Counted from the stretch's first letter, positions 1 through 9,495 are shown. The stretch is 64,000 nt of DNA from Mesorhizobium sp. CAU 1732 (GCF_039888675.1 NZ_JBDQQR010000004.1:248001-312000); one strand, 5' to 3'. A program made the numbers and translations. The notes: generated by a model not told the origin, from the letters alone.

Positions 1-344
1 CGCCAAAGCCGTCTTGTTGTCCATCCGAACGCAGATGTGATTGCCGCGATCGTTGGGCAACTCCGGCGAGCTCCGCCCCGAAACCCGACAATCGTTCCTT
101 GTTGTGAACGACCGCCAGAATAGCCAGCTTCGCCATATCCCGGGGGAGCAACCTGCGATCCGAAATGCGTGGTGAAGAGATTTGTAAGAACTTGCGGACG
201 GAAGTCCGAGGGGAGAGCCTATCGCCCAGTTCGCGCCCTGCCCGGCGGTGGCGATAAGGCGTGGCTTGCCGCAATCGTGGCCAGATGTTCGTAGCCGGTC
301 CGCGTCGGATCGTAGCGAGCGACGGGATCTGGAAGTTCGACTGC
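1..344. repeat. Two blocks repeated in inverted orientation near 14.7 kb
   Basis: Bases 1-38 match the reverse complement of 14705-14742 with 3 mismatches, and bases 302-344 match the reverse complement of 14649-14691 with 2 mismatches in 43. Here the two blocks are 263 bases apart; at the other locus they are only 13 apart and directly abut a copy of the dadA 3' end. I recognise no gene in the first 670 bases. The blocks look like ancestral flanking DNA of dadA that was duplicated, inverted and shortened at the second site. Confidence 0.75.
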
Positions 345-673
345 AGCACTCAGCGGTTCGTCGTTGAACATAAACGTCAAAGATCATAGGTACTTCATCT
401 GTTCGGAATGAGCACATGCCTTTGGCCCAGACAACAAGCAATGCCCAATCGAGGACCCGCGCGCGTTTCATGAACCACGCGGGCAGCCTCATCGCATGCA
501 TTTAGCCCTGGCGCGGCCGCAAGGCCGTCGACCGGGGGCCGGAAATCTAACCAAGCCTAAAATTCGGTTTTGATTACGGGTCCGCTCCGCCGGCCCCGGT
601 GGAGATGCATGATGAGATTTTGGTTTTCCAGTATTATTCAGAGCATTACGCCCTTGTTTTCCGGGGGGCGAGC

Positions 674-1927
674 ATGAGAGTTCTCGTTCTTGGCAGCGGC
701 GTTATCGGGGTGACCTCGGCGTGGTATCTGGCCCAGGCCGGACACGAGGTTACTGTCGTAGACCGGCAGTCCGGCCCCGCTCTCGAAACAAGCTACGCCA
801 ATGCAGGGGAGGTGTCGCCCGGCTACGCGTCTCCCTGGGCCGGCCCCGGCGTGCCCCTAAAGGCACTGAAGTGGCTTTTGATGAAACACGGCCCGCTGGC
901 GATCCGCCCCACGTTGGATCCGGCGACATTGTCATGGCTCCTGAAGCTGCTGCGAAACTGCACGTCCTCTCGTTACGCGATCAACAAGGCGCGGATGGTG
1001 CCGATCGCGGAATACAGCCGCGATTGCCTGCGCGACCTGCGCGCATCCACCGGTATCGCCTATGACGAACGCGCGCAGGGCACGCTGCAACTGTTCCGTA
1101 CGCATCACCAGTTGAACGGGATCGGCAACGACGTCGAGGTTCTGAAGCAGTTCGGGGTTGCCTTCGAAGTTCTTGACCGGGCGGGCTGCACCATTGCGGA
1201 ACCGGCGCTGGGGCGGGTGCCGGAAAAGTTCGTGGGCGGCTTGCGACTTCCTGGCGACGAGACCGGGGATTGCCGCCTCTTCACCGAACGGCTGGCGGAA
1301 ATGGCAAGCCCGGCGGTCGACTTCCGCTACGGCGTGACCATCAAAGAGCTGATACATGAGGGCGGCCGGGTTCTGGGCGTCCGCACCGACCGGGGAGAAA
1401 TCCGGTCCGACGCCGTAGTTGTGGCGCTCGGCAGCTATTCCCCCCAGCTTCTGAACCCACTCGGCATCCGCATCCCGGTCTATCCGGTGAAGGGGTACTC
1501 ATTGACGGTGCCGATCGCGGACGAGTCATGTGCCCCGGTCTCCACTGTCATGGATGAAACCTACAAGATCGCGATCACGCGCCTCGGCGACCGGATCCGC
1601 GCCGGCGGCACGGCGGAGATCGCAGGCTATGACAGGTCGCTACGCCTGTCGCGCCGGGCGCCACTTGAGCATTCCGTAAAGGATTTGTTCGATGGCGGCG
1701 GCAGATGGAAAGACGTGACCTTCTGGTCGGGCCTGCGGCCAATGACACCTGACGGTCCGCCGATCATAGGGAACACGCCCGTTGCCGGCCTCTACCTCAA
1801 CACCGGACACGGCACGCTTGGCTGGACGATGGCCTGCGGTTCGGGACGTGTCCTGGCCGACATCATTTCGGGAGCGCGCCCTGACATCGACGTCAACCAC
1901 CTCGGTGTCGGCCGATATTTGGCGTGA
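674..1927 (+). CDS. dadA: D-amino acid dehydrogenase (small subunit type, FAD-dependent)
   Basis: The 417-residue product is the usual length for DadA. An FAD-binding dinucleotide fold opens the protein (GSGVIG at residues 7-12, followed by an acidic residue ending the second strand), and the C-terminal FAD loop NTGHGTLGW sits near residue 376. The family oxidatively deaminates D-amino acids such as D-alanine to 2-oxo acids and passes electrons to the respiratory chain at the inner membrane. The ATG at 674 is chosen because it begins directly at the Rossmann fold and follows a G-rich ribosome site at 663-669; an in-frame upstream ATG at 599 would add 25 residues unlike the family. No alanine racemase is next to it. 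Its last 43 bases recur in inverted form at 14606-14648. Substrate specificity within the DadA/glycine oxidase group is not certain. Confidence 0.9.
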   Translation: MRVLVLGSGVIGVTSAWYLAQAGHEVTVVDRQSGPALETSYANAGEVSPGYASPWAGPGVPLKALKWLLMKHGPLAIRPTLDPATLSWLLKLLRNCTSSRYAINKARMVPIAEYSRDCLRDLRASTGIAYDERAQGTLQLFRTHHQLNGIGNDVEVLKQFGVAFEVLDRAGCTIAEPALGRVPEKFVGGLRLPGDETGDCRLFTERLAEMASPAVDFRYGVTIKELIHEGGRVLGVRTDRGEIRSDAVVVALGSYSPQLLNPLGIRIPVYPVKGYSLTVPIADESCAPVSTVMDETYKIAITRLGDRIRAGGTAEIAGYDRSLRLSRRAPLEHSVKDLFDGGGRWKDVTFWSGLRPMTPDGPPIIGNTPVAGLYLNTGHGTLGWTMACGSGRVLADIISGARPDIDVNHLGVGRYLA

Positions 1928-2004
1928 GCGGGAGTGTCGTGATAGGCCGTCCTCTGTCGCGGGTCGTGTGGGTCGGGCGTGCGGTGTGAGGCTGCCCGAC
2001 CTTT

Positions 2005-2472
2005 GTGTGGTGCGTCATTGTGGCGGTTGAGGAACAACTGGCTGATGCCGGTCATCATCTGACCGTCTGCATTGGCGCGAATACCGCTGAAGACGTGACA
2101 GTCGAGGACCGTTCCGTTTCGATGCGGCGGCCATATGCTTCGTCCGGTGAATCGCGACCAGGTGCCCCTCCCTCGGGACCCCAGGCGCCGATCGCGAGGG
2201 TATTTCGTAGCTGCTCGAGCCTTACGCATCTGCCGCCGGGGACGGTTTGGGAACGGGAGGCGATAGACGAGCTGATCAGGCTCGTTGCGGCGGTCCCAGC
2301 CGACCAGACAGCACTGGCATGGGATACGCTTGGCGGCATCGCCATCGATGACGACATCAAGCTTGGCCGCGTTGACAGTGCCCGCCTGACCGCGAATTTC
2401 CAGGAGACGGTGCGCCGCCTCGCGGGGGCAGGTTTTGACCGAGATCGACACTTGCTAACCGTGGAGATTTGA
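2005..2472 (+). CDS. Hypothetical protein, possibly a decayed gene
   Basis: This frame gives about 155 residues. The second half (from about 2240) has strongly coding-like third positions and reads as an acidic helical segment, while the first half looks like non-coding sequence, so the true start is unclear and the gene may be an N-terminally truncated remnant. I recognise no family. It lies 77 bases after dadA with no clear ribosome site, and it converges on the importer genes to its right. An opposite-strand frame covers much of the same DNA, and I cannot fully exclude that instead. Confidence 0.3.
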   Translation: MWCVIVAVEEQLADAGHHLTVCIGANTAEDVTVEDRSVSMRRPYASSGESRPGAPPSGPQAPIARVFRSCSSLTHLPPGTVWEREAIDELIRLVAAVPADQTALAWDTLGGIAIDDDIKLGRVDSARLTANFQETVRRLAGAGFDRDRHLLTVEI

Positions 2473-2658
2473 AGCCCGTCCCGCAACGGGCCTATACGCA
2501 ATTAATAACGGTCTCGGCTCGAACGGGACCGTTTATGTCAATCTTGCCCTTTAGCGTTCGAATCCCATCGCCATCGACGCGGGCCAGTCCCAGACTACTT
2601 GCAGCAATTTACGGCGCGTCACCACACGCTCGAAATGCTGCACCAGAGCAAATAACAC

Positions 2659-2685
2659 CCCCTCTCCGATGTAAACGGAGAGGGG
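2659..2685 (-). terminator. Hairpin downstream of the ABC importer operon
   Basis: A perfect 10-bp stem (2659-2668 with 2676-2685) and a 7-base loop lie 13 bases beyond the stop codon of the leftward substrate-binding protein gene. On the minus strand it is followed by a short T-rich stretch without a long T run, so termination is plausible but not certain. Confidence 0.55.
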
Positions 2686-2698
2686 CGCATCGATCCAT

Positions 2699-3805
2699 TT
2701 ACGCACGGAATGCTCGCGCACGTGCTATGATTGGGGCGACATCGAAGTCATTCATGGCGGGGACGAATTGCCGGGTAAAGTAGGCCGAGGCCGGCAACAC
2801 TTCCTTGATCGCTTTGCCCTCGAACATCACGGTGGCAGCAAATTCTATCGCCTCGTCGGAGACGTCGCCGATCTTTTCGGTTCGGTCGAACACGCGTTGC
2901 TGCAGACGCATAAATTGCTTGCGCGCGGCAAGGCGCCGGCCGTCGAGATCGATCAGGTGCTGTTCGCTCAAGCCGTTCGGACGCGACGCTGGGAACGTCT
3001 GGAAATGCAGTTTCGTCAATTCCGCTGGCTCGGCTGCTGCCATCACCACGATCGACTTCGCCATCGCGCGCGCAATCTTTTCAATCAACTCTGGTTCCTT
3101 CTCCACCGTGGAGGCCAACGTGCTGTTCGCTTGGCTGTAACCAATGCGCCGCAGCGGCTCGGGCAGGAAATAATTCAGCTGCGCTCCATTGGTCTCGAAC
3201 AGAGCGTATACCGCATCCCAAAGAAACAGAGCCTGCACGCGCCCGCGCTGCAGAGCATCCAGCGCCGGCAGCGATGAACCGACGACGAGAACCGGAACGT
3301 CTTTCGGATCCCACCCTTGTGCCCGCACGATCATCTCAATTGTCGGAATCAAGGCCGGCGAGTTCGTCCCGATCGTCTGGCCCTTCATATCCGCGAATGA
3401 TTTGATGGGACCATCCTTCAACACCGCGACCGACTGGTAATTGTCGGGAATGGGGCACATGAAGCCCACCACCGGTATGCCATTGGAACGGCCGCCGAAG
3501 ATGCCGCCTGCGCCCGTAACCATGGCGGAGGCTTGTCCTGAAACCATCAAGTTGGTCGCGAGTTGGGCTCCTGCAACCGGCATGATTTCGACGTCGAGGC
3601 CCTCTTCAGCGTAGAAGCCGAACGAGATCGGGATGGACGCGTAGACTGCGTCTGCGGAGGAATCGAGAGTTGCAATACCGTAGGATATGCCGATCTTGCG
3701 GCGCGTTTGCGCAATGGCCGGCATCGCCAGCGTTGTCGCCGTGGCCGCTGCGGCGGCAAGCAGTTTTCGCCGGGTTAAGGCGAACGGAATGTATTTAATT
3801 GTCAT
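2699..3805 (-). CDS. ABC transporter periplasmic substrate-binding protein (NrtA/SsuA/ThiY-like)
   Basis: This 368-residue exported protein has a twin-arginine type leader: R12-R13 followed by an Ala-rich hydrophobic core, with likely cleavage after PAIA near residue 32. The mature part has the fold-type pattern of the SsuA/NrtA/THI5-like family that captures sulfonates, nitrate, taurine, pyrimidine precursors or riboflavin-like compounds. It is the last gene of a leftward three-gene importer operon (ATPase, permease, binding protein). A LysR gene separates the operon from the divergent Rut-like catabolic operon, so it may import that pathway's substrate; this is inference from position. The ligand cannot be read from the sequence. 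Confidence 0.85.
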   Translation of the reverse strand: MTIKYIPFALTRRKLLAAAAATATTLAMPAIAQTRRKIGISYGIATLDSSADAVYASIPISFGFYAEEGLDVEIMPVAGAQLATNLMVSGQASAMVTGAGGIFGGRSNGIPVVGFMCPIPDNYQSVAVLKDGPIKSFADMKGQTIGTNSPALIPTIEMIVRAQGWDPKDVPVLVVGSSLPALDALQRGRVQALFLWDAVYALFETNGAQLNYFLPEPLRRIGYSQANSTLASTVEKEPELIEKIARAMAKSIVVMAAAEPAELTKLHFQTFPASRPNGLSEQHLIDLDGRRLAARKQFMRLQQRVFDRTEKIGDVSDEAIEFAATVMFEGKAIKEVLPASAYFTRQFVPAMNDFDVAPIIARARAFRA

Positions 3806-3837
3806 TTTGGGTTCCCCTGTTGTTAAGTGGTGGCTTT

Positions 3838-4614
3838 TCAGGCTGCCCTGCCGGAAATCTCGCTTTGGCTCGCCCAGAACAAAATCTTGTGGCGGGCGTA
3901 CTCGACCCCGAAATGAAATATGGTTCCGACAATCGCGAGAATGATTGCGGTCGCAAAGACGCCCGCGGTGTCCAGCAGCGCACTCTGGTTGACGATCAGG
4001 TAGCCCATGCCGGTGTTTGAGCCCAAGAACTCACCGACGATCACACCGAGCATCGAAAACAAAAGGCCAATGTTGGCGCCCGCAAGCAGGAACGGCATCG
4101 AACTCGGCAACTTCACTTTCCAGAACAGCTGAACGCGCGTCGCACGCAACGTGCGCATGAGCGCGACCTGCTCATTGTCGGCGATTTTCAATCCGTGAAG
4201 CATATTCAGGAAGATGGGGAAGAAGGCGGACAGTGCCCCAAGGGCGATCTTCGACTCAATGCCATATCCGCACCAGACGATGATGACGGGCGCGAGCGCG
4301 ATGCGCGGCATTGCCTGGAAGCCCACCAGAATCGGGTAGATAGTGCGCTCGAGAAAGCGCACTTCGCTGATAACGGCGGCGCTGGCTACGCCTAGCACGA
4401 ATGCGATCAGGAATCCGGCGACCGTCGCATAGATGGTCATGGCGAGATGATGTGGGTAGAGATCTATCCCGTTTATCAGCGCGAACAGCACCTGGGTGGG
4501 CGCAGGCAGCAGGATGCCGGGCTCGAAAATGACGACCGCAAGCTCCCAAAGTAGAAACGAAGCGATAAATGCGCCGATCGCGTAGAGGAACGAGACAAAG
4601 TTTTCCATGGTCAT
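3838..4614 (-). CDS. ABC transporter permease (SsuC/NrtB-like)
   Basis: This 258-residue inner-membrane protein has about six hydrophobic segments. The cytoplasmic EAA-type loop that docks the ATPase lies in the second half (around LPSSMPFLLAGANIG). Its start overlaps the stop of the upstream ATPase gene by four bases (4611-4614), indicating translational coupling. Together with the ATPase and the binding protein it forms one importer of the nitrate/sulfonate/taurine/pyrimidine-precursor type. Length and layout are normal for the family. Confidence 0.88.
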   Translation of the reverse strand: MTMENFVSFLYAIGAFIASFLLWELAVVIFEPGILLPAPTQVLFALINGIDLYPHHLAMTIYATVAGFLIAFVLGVASAAVISEVRFLERTIYPILVGFQAMPRIALAPVIIVWCGYGIESKIALGALSAFFPIFLNMLHGLKIADNEQVALMRTLRATRVQLFWKVKLPSSMPFLLAGANIGLLFSMLGVIVGEFLGSNTGMGYLIVNQSALLDTAGVFATAIILAIVGTIFHFGVEYARHKILFWASQSEISGRAA

Positions 4615-5486
4615 TCCTCACCTCCAGCGTGACGCTCCGGAAACAACGAGCGGATATGATCAGCGATTTCTCCGAAGCGTGGGTGTCCCATCACTGACAA
4701 CGACCGGGGCCGTGGAATATCTACGTCCAGCACTTCCAGGATGCGCCCGGGACGCGGCGTCATGACCACGATACGGTCGCTCAATAGAATTGCCTCCGGG
4801 ATGTTGTGGGTGACGAAGATCATCGTTCGCCCGGTCGCTTTCCATATGCGCTGGAGCTCCAGGTTGAGGTCTTCGCGGGTCATGGCATCAAGTGCCGCAA
4901 ACGGCTCATCCATCAGCAGCACTGGCGAGTCGAATGCCAGCGCACGTGCAATTGCGACGCGCTGCTGCATGCCGCCCGACAGTTCCGCGGGGTAAGCATT
5001 CTCGAACCCCTGCAGTCCGATCATGGTCAGGAGCTGACGCGCACGCTCCGCGTATTCCTCCCTTGGCTCAAGACCAAGCACCTCGGCAGGCAGGAGGACG
5101 TTGTCGATGATACGACGCCAAGGCAGCAGGACTGGACGCTGAAATACGTAGCCAATCGACGCTTGGTCGGCGACCGGCGAGCCGTGGATCGCAATCGACC
5201 CCGATGTAGGCGTGAGCAGCCCGGCAATGAGGTTAAGCAGAGTAGTCTTGCCGCATCCACTAGGCCCGAGGATGCTCACGAACTCGCCGTCTCGGATCGA
5301 CAGCGTACTTGGTGCCAGCGCCACAACCGAGGCGCGGTTCCGAGTTTGATACGTCTTGCTGACTGCGTCGATTACAACACTCTCGCCCGACCTTGTTTCA
5401 ACGTCTTTCAAAGCGACCCCACTAATGCACTTGGTTCTGGCGCCCACTGTCGTGCCTTGGAAGTGTGGCGACCTACCCATGTTCAA
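4611..5486 (-). CDS. ABC transporter ATP-binding protein (SsuB/NrtD-like)
   Basis: This 291-residue nucleotide-binding subunit shows Walker A GPSGCGKT at residues 74-81, the signature LSGGMQQR at 169-176 and Walker B LLMDEP at 190-195. The first ~38 residues precede the ABC fold and are unusual, so a later start is possible. It is the first gene of the leftward importer operon and overlaps the permease gene by four bases. It powers the same uptake system as the neighbouring permease and binding protein. The 900-base region upstream holds the promoter but no clear gene. Confidence 0.9.
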   Translation of the reverse strand: MNMGRSPHFQGTTVGARTKCISGVALKDVETRSGESVVIDAVSKTYQTRNRASVVALAPSTLSIRDGEFVSILGPSGCGKTTLLNLIAGLLTPTSGSIAIHGSPVADQASIGYVFQRPVLLPWRRIIDNVLLPAEVLGLEPREEYAERARQLLTMIGLQGFENAYPAELSGGMQQRVAIARALAFDSPVLLMDEPFAALDAMTREDLNLELQRIWKATGRTMIFVTHNIPEAILLSDRIVVMTPRPGRILEVLDVDIPRPRSLSVMGHPRFGEIADHIRSLFPERHAGGEE

Positions 5487-6387
5487 ACGAACCTCGAATA
5501 GATATTGAAGGGAAACGCACGATCATCGGCGGGAATGCGCCGGACGCGCGCTCCATCAAGGATCTTGTCCATCGTCGACCCCAGGTCCGGGCATGCGTGC
5601 GGCACGCTTCCAGTCATCTGAAGCCATAGTTAGCGAGCGTTGTTTCACTAGAACGCAAGCATTCGACGAATTCGCTTTGCTGGCATGCCAGGCGTGCAGC
5701 GTTGCCATTCCATGCGGGGTGGCACGTTGCATAAGTGCAATTGCCGGTCGCCCGGTCGAACCTTGGTTCATCATGCTAGTCATCTGCAAGCTCCGCCATG
5801 GGCCGCTCATTGCTCGACAGTTTCAGATATACCTTCCACGAAACGAGATAAGCGGGTCCAATGCTTTTATCCAAAAAACGCATCCGCATTTCTTATGTGT
5901 CTAGGCGTATCATCCCGCTCGCGGATGGTGGCCATCTCGGGCGCGCTCGCACCTCGCAGTCGGCAACTAGGCCGAGGTTGGGATCGTGGTCGATGGTGAT
6001 CGACAGTTGCGGGGCGCTGGTGGTTCTGGCGTGTATGACAACCACAGCCACACAGTCGTCGGCGCCGATGATGGCCGTCGCGCCGGCTATGGCTCCTTCC
6101 GTCAGGGTGTTCAAGCCGTCAACGCCGCTCTGGCGGCCAGCCACTAGACACGCAAGTGAATTCCGTGCGGGGTCTGGCATGAAAGCCACCTAGCTCGGGG
6201 TAGTCAGCCGACTCCGAAGGACAGCGGCACGGCTGCACCCGATCATGAGCCGCTTGGACGTCATGCACCTGCCCCCGTAGGCGTCTGACCAGGTTGGAGT
6301 GTCTGGACGTCCACGCGGCGCGCGGGACGCATGCTGCCAAGCGGCAACATGGACCGTGATTGGGGAGAGGCGAAGACTTTGGGCTTC
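5487..6387. other. Long gap without a recognisable gene; weak minus-strand frame at 5893-6189
   Basis: About 900 bases separate the importer operon from the LysR gene. The only frame with some coding character is on the minus strand at 5893-6189 (98 residues, Ala/Val-rich middle section), which I cannot assign to a family; it may be the remnant of a deleted catabolic gene. Base composition is more mixed than in the flanking genes. Confidence 0.4.
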
Positions 6388-7314
6388 TCAGTCGACTGAT
6401 GTCTGGTGCTGGCTGTAATCCCAACCGTCTTGCAACGTGCGAACAGCGCCGTGCAGATGCGCCATGAACTGATCGACGACAACGGAGCGCCTTTTGTTCT
6501 TAGGAATCATCGCGACGTATTCGACCATCAGGGCTGGCATCAATGGGCGGAACTGAAGCCGGTCGCCATAAGCAACCCCGTTAAAAAGATCGATGACGGC
6601 AACGCCTACACCAGCCTCCGCCCATTGGCAGGCGGAAACCGCCGAGGTGGTATAGAAGTTTTTCACATGCGCCGGCTTGTCGATTCGTAGTGCCGCCTGC
6701 CACTGAGCGTAGATCGGCGTGTTTCGGGTGGGCAGAATGATGCGCTGGTCGCTCAGGTCATCACGGGTAATGATCTGCTTCTTCGCCAGTGGATGCGTGC
6801 TCGGCATAGCGGCGATCGCCTCCACCCGCGCCAAGAGTTTGATCATGGCGTCTGGATAGGCCATCGGCATCAACGACAGCGCCAAGTCGAAATTGCCCAG
6901 TCCGGACCAGTCGCGCAGGTCCCCCGGAATGGACATTTCCATCGAGATCTCGACGTCGGGAAATTCAGCGACGAACGACTTCATTGCTGCAGGCAAGAGG
7001 CCGAAGGCTGCGGCCGGCGTGCAGGCGATCTGCAATTGGCGATGCTGGTCATTCCGGAGACCCTTCGACATCTCGTCAATCCGGGTCATTCCAGCCAATA
7101 TCATATCGACTTCGTTGTAGAGGGCGATTGCATCGGATGTCGGCACGATGCGCCGCCCTTCCCGAACGAACAGCCCCATTTTCAGGCTTTCAGCCAGATC
7201 ATGCAACAGACGACTGACCGCGGGCTGGCTCAAGCCAAGGTGCTCCGCGGCCATTGATACCGATCCGGTCTGCATCCAAGCGCTGAAAGCCCTGAGGCGG
7301 CGAAGATCGATCAT
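6388..7314 (-). CDS. LysR-family transcriptional regulator
   Basis: The 308-residue protein has an N-terminal winged helix-turn-helix (residues 1-60; helix region LSQPAVSRLLHDL) and a periplasmic-binding-like effector domain from about residue 90. The ATG at 7314 is chosen because it starts exactly at the conserved LysR N-terminus; the open frame continues 58 codons upstream without family-like sequence. It is divergent from the RidA/RutA-like operon, 291 bases away, the classical layout for a LysR activator of a catabolic operon. It may also control the leftward importer. The effector is probably the pathway substrate or an intermediate, which is inference. Confidence 0.9.
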   Translation of the reverse strand: MIDLRRLRAFSAWMQTGSVSMAAEHLGLSQPAVSRLLHDLAESLKMGLFVREGRRIVPTSDAIALYNEVDMILAGMTRIDEMSKGLRNDQHRQLQIACTPAAAFGLLPAAMKSFVAEFPDVEISMEMSIPGDLRDWSGLGNFDLALSLMPMAYPDAMIKLLARVEAIAAMPSTHPLAKKQIITRDDLSDQRIILPTRNTPIYAQWQAALRIDKPAHVKNFYTTSAVSACQWAEAGVGVAVIDLFNGVAYGDRLQFRPLMPALMVEYVAMIPKNKRRSVVVDQFMAHLHGAVRTLQDGWDYSQHQTSVD

Positions 7315-7605
7315 TGAAAAGGGGTAGCACGGAATAAGTACATTACAAACACGGATGTTTCCTTTGAATGAATGCATTGGACACTCCAGCATGCTGCGCG
7401 GCATCGTTCGACCGATCACAGGGAGTGAGATTGGTGTGGGTGGCGAGGTGAACGGGCATGTCAGCCTGTTCCCTAGAGGCGAGTGCACCGGCGGGACAAG
7501 CGCCGCCTACGATCAGGGAACCACGCGCCCGCCGCCACTACACGACCGTACTCTCCGGGCCTTCGGAACAGTCTCGCTGGCCTGTCATTCGAGGAAGGGA
7601 AGACA
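7315..7605. promoter_or_regulatory. Divergent LysR/catabolic operon control region
   Basis: This 291-base spacer separates the LysR start from the first catabolic gene, and both promoters must lie here. An AT-rich part next to the LysR start includes the palindrome AATGCATT (7371-7378), a candidate piece of a LysR site. The part nearer the operon is GC-rich. No firm -35/-10 pair is visible. Confidence 0.4.
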
Positions 7606-8052
7606 ATGAGCAAAGCTGTATTTATATCGGAAAATCGGCCACCCAGGACTCAGGTGCCGCAAAGCCAAATCGCAAAGGCGGGTGACTTCCTCTTTCTGAG
7701 CGGCGTGTCCGCACGCAGCGATGACGGCAAGGTGGTCGGGCATGGCGACATCAAAGCGCAGACCCGTCAGATCTTCACCAATATCCAGAGCGTCCTGGCC
7801 GTGGTGGGCTGCGACCTGACCGACATTATCAGGTTGACCACCTACCTAGCGACGCCTGCGAGTGATCTGGAAGCTGCGCACAAATACATCGACACGCGGA
7901 TGGAATTCTTTGGCGATCATCGCCCGGCAAGCACCGGGGTCAATGTCGCTGGCCTGATGCTGCCCGAGATGCTGGTCGAGGTAGATGTCATAGCTTACGC
8001 GCCGCACGCCGTGATCGGACCAAATGCCAAGATCATCGGTGGAGCAAAATAA
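7606..8052 (+). CDS. RidA/YjgF-family protein, RutC-like
   Basis: This 148-residue member of the Rid family is of usual length plus a short tail. The ATG at 7606 follows the ribosome site GAGGAAGGGA (7591-7600); the longer upstream frame has no family similarity. Rid proteins hydrolyse reactive enamine/imine intermediates, and RutC acts as an aminoacrylate-type deaminase in pyrimidine ring breakdown. In the C-terminal strand region the archetypal VARLP segment, with its catalytic Arg, reads VAGLMLP here, so it belongs to an Arg-lacking Rid subgroup. Its stop shares one base with the start of the RutA-like gene, showing tight coupling to the monooxygenase, as expected for step-wise opening of an N-containing compound. 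Confidence 0.85.
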   Translation: MSKAVFISENRPPRTQVPQSQIAKAGDFLFLSGVSARSDDGKVVGHGDIKAQTRQIFTNIQSVLAVVGCDLTDIIRLTTYLATPASDLEAAHKYIDTRMEFFGDHRPASTGVNVAGLMLPEMLVEVDVIAYAPHAVIGPNAKIIGGAK

Positions 8053-9146
8053 TGCGGATGATCGACGCAGGAATATTCATCCCTGTTGGCAACCGCGGAT
8101 GGGTTGTTTCTAGCAACGCCCCCGAGGAGGAGGATGCTTCGTACCCGCGCGTTCTGACAGTGGTCAAGAAAGCTGAGGCGCTAGGATTCGATTTCGCGCT
8201 TAGCCCGGCGATCTGGCGCGGTTACCAAGGATCAAGTGAATACTGGATGCGTTCGCTTGAATCGCTGACGCTCTCGGCCGCTTTGCTGCAAGCGACGAGT
8301 AGGATCATGGTGTACGGCACCGTCCATATGACGGTCTATCCGCCAGCCACCATTGCCAAGATGATTGGTACGCTGGACCAGATCGGCCCTGGCCGCGTGG
8401 GGCTGAACCTGGTGACAGGAGCAAACTATCTCGATCTGTCACATCTCGGGCTCTGGCGAGATGGGTTGGACCATGATGAACGGTACGATCTGGCTGACGA
8501 GTGGATCACCGTTGCCAAGCGCCTCTGGAGCGAGGGTGTCGTATCGCATAAAGGCCGGCACTTTGCATTGGATGAAGCAGTCATGGGACCGAAGCCGTCG
8601 CGGCTGCCACCTCTGGCCAATGCAGGAGCGTCCGGGCGGGGGATGAAGTTCGCGGTCGACAACTGTGATATCGCCTTCATCGCCACCGGCGAGGGCCAAG
8701 AGTACATCGCTGCGGCCAAGAGCGCGCGCACCACTGCAGGGGCGGCGGGCAAGTCCGATCTGAAGATCTATGGTCTGTTTACGTTGATTCCCGGCGATAC
8801 GGATGATGATGCCCGAGCCAGGCTGGCACACTTCGATGCTGGTGTTGACCAGGAGGCACAAGCCCATATTGCGCAGGGCTATGCGATGAATCCGAACGCC
8901 AAAGATGTCAGCACGATATCGAAGGGGCGGGGCGGTCATGGCACCGGCAGTTCTGTCGCTCGGTGGACTATGATCGGCTCATACGAGTCGCTTGCCGGTC
9001 GCATCGCAAAGGTCGTCGACGAAGGCGATCTCGACGGGATCATCCTCGTCGTACCCGACTATGTGACGGATCTCGAAGCGATTGCAGGGAGGACTCTGTC
9101 GCGCCTTGTCGAGTACGGGATCACCTGTCGCGTCGGTCAAGCGTAA
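8052..9146 (+). CDS. Flavin-dependent (bacterial-luciferase-like) monooxygenase, RutA-like
   Basis: The 364-residue TIM-barrel flavoprotein has the RutA-type N-terminus (GIFIPVGNRGWVVSS), the conserved GPGRVGLNLVTGAN segment, and a LDHDERY block typical of the long-chain group. RutA cleaves the uracil ring between N3 and C4 using FMNH2 and O2. Related enzymes oxidise dimethyl sulfone, chelators and sulfonates, so the exact substrate is open. Reduced flavin would come from the flavin-reductase fusion encoded at the end of the same operon. The position after a RidA/RutC gene and the N-terminal signature favour a pyrimidine-like or other N-heterocyclic amide substrate. Confidence 0.85.
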   Translation: MRMIDAGIFIPVGNRGWVVSSNAPEEEDASYPRVLTVVKKAEALGFDFALSPAIWRGYQGSSEYWMRSLESLTLSAALLQATSRIMVYGTVHMTVYPPATIAKMIGTLDQIGPGRVGLNLVTGANYLDLSHLGLWRDGLDHDERYDLADEWITVAKRLWSEGVVSHKGRHFALDEAVMGPKPSRLPPLANAGASGRGMKFAVDNCDIAFIATGEGQEYIAAAKSARTTAGAAGKSDLKIYGLFTLIPGDTDDDARARLAHFDAGVDQEAQAHIAQGYAMNPNAKDVSTISKGRGGHGTGSSVARWTMIGSYESLAGRIAKVVDEGDLDGIILVVPDYVTDLEAIAGRTLSRLVEYGITCRVGQA

Positions 9147-9444
9147 TGCGGTTTGCCATGGGCAGTTGGCAAAGGCACTCAGAAGAGGATCTCGCTGTCG
9201 AGCCGCTGTCTGGCGGCCAGGGTCGCCAGGGCGTGTCGATAGCCGCGTCGGATGCGGCTCAGGCGCAGAGTGTATTTCGTTTCAGCGCAAGACCGGGCCC
9301 GGCATCCGGCTGACCACAGCGGCATCATCGCGCCAAGCCGCCGGACCGCAACTTTATCTCGGAATCCGACACTGGGAACATCATGCGTGCGCCGGTTCCG
9401 GGGCGGGTGATGTTATCCCATCAGTCCTGAAACAGGAGCATGCA
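9147..9444. other. Unusually long spacer inside the catabolic operon
   Basis: Nearly 300 bases separate the monooxygenase gene from the next translated element, although other junctions in this operon overlap or are short. I find no intact gene. One frame near 9360-9420 ends with MRAPVPGR, reminiscent of a biotinyl/lipoyl carrier segment, which could be a trace of a deleted gene, but the match is too short to assign. Confidence 0.4.
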
Positions 9445-9495
9445 ATGTACGTAGTGAAGGAAACGGCCGCAGCCATTGCGGAGGCTGCCCGATGA
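9445..9495 (+). CDS. 16-residue leader peptide coupled to the hydrolase gene
   Basis: An ATG at 9445 follows a clean ribosome site AGGAG (9434-9438) with 6 bases spacing. It opens a 16-codon frame (MYVVKETAAAIAEAAR) whose TGA overlaps the hydrolase ATG in an ATGA junction at 9492-9495. The hydrolase itself has no good ribosome site of its own, so its translation probably depends on this mini-frame. It may be the preserved start of a deleted gene or a real coupling leader. Confidence 0.45.
   Translation: MYVVKETAAAIAEAAR

Noticed and set aside
1792..2451. 219-codon minus-strand frame after dadA
   Set aside because: It runs antisense into the dadA end and has Arg/His/Pro-rich shadow composition; the opposite frame has better coding character in 2240-2472.
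8052..9146. Identification of the monooxygenase as an alkanesulfonate (SsuD) enzyme because of the nearby Ssu-type importer
   Set aside because: The N-terminal GNRGW signature and the RidA, hydrolase and RutF-RutE-like neighbours point to the RutA branch; sulfonate specificity remains a weaker alternative.
9360..9420. Biotin-carrier-like segment MRAPVPGR in the operon gap
   Set aside because: Only about 20 codons, no lysine-containing MKM motif, no start or ribosome site; could be chance.
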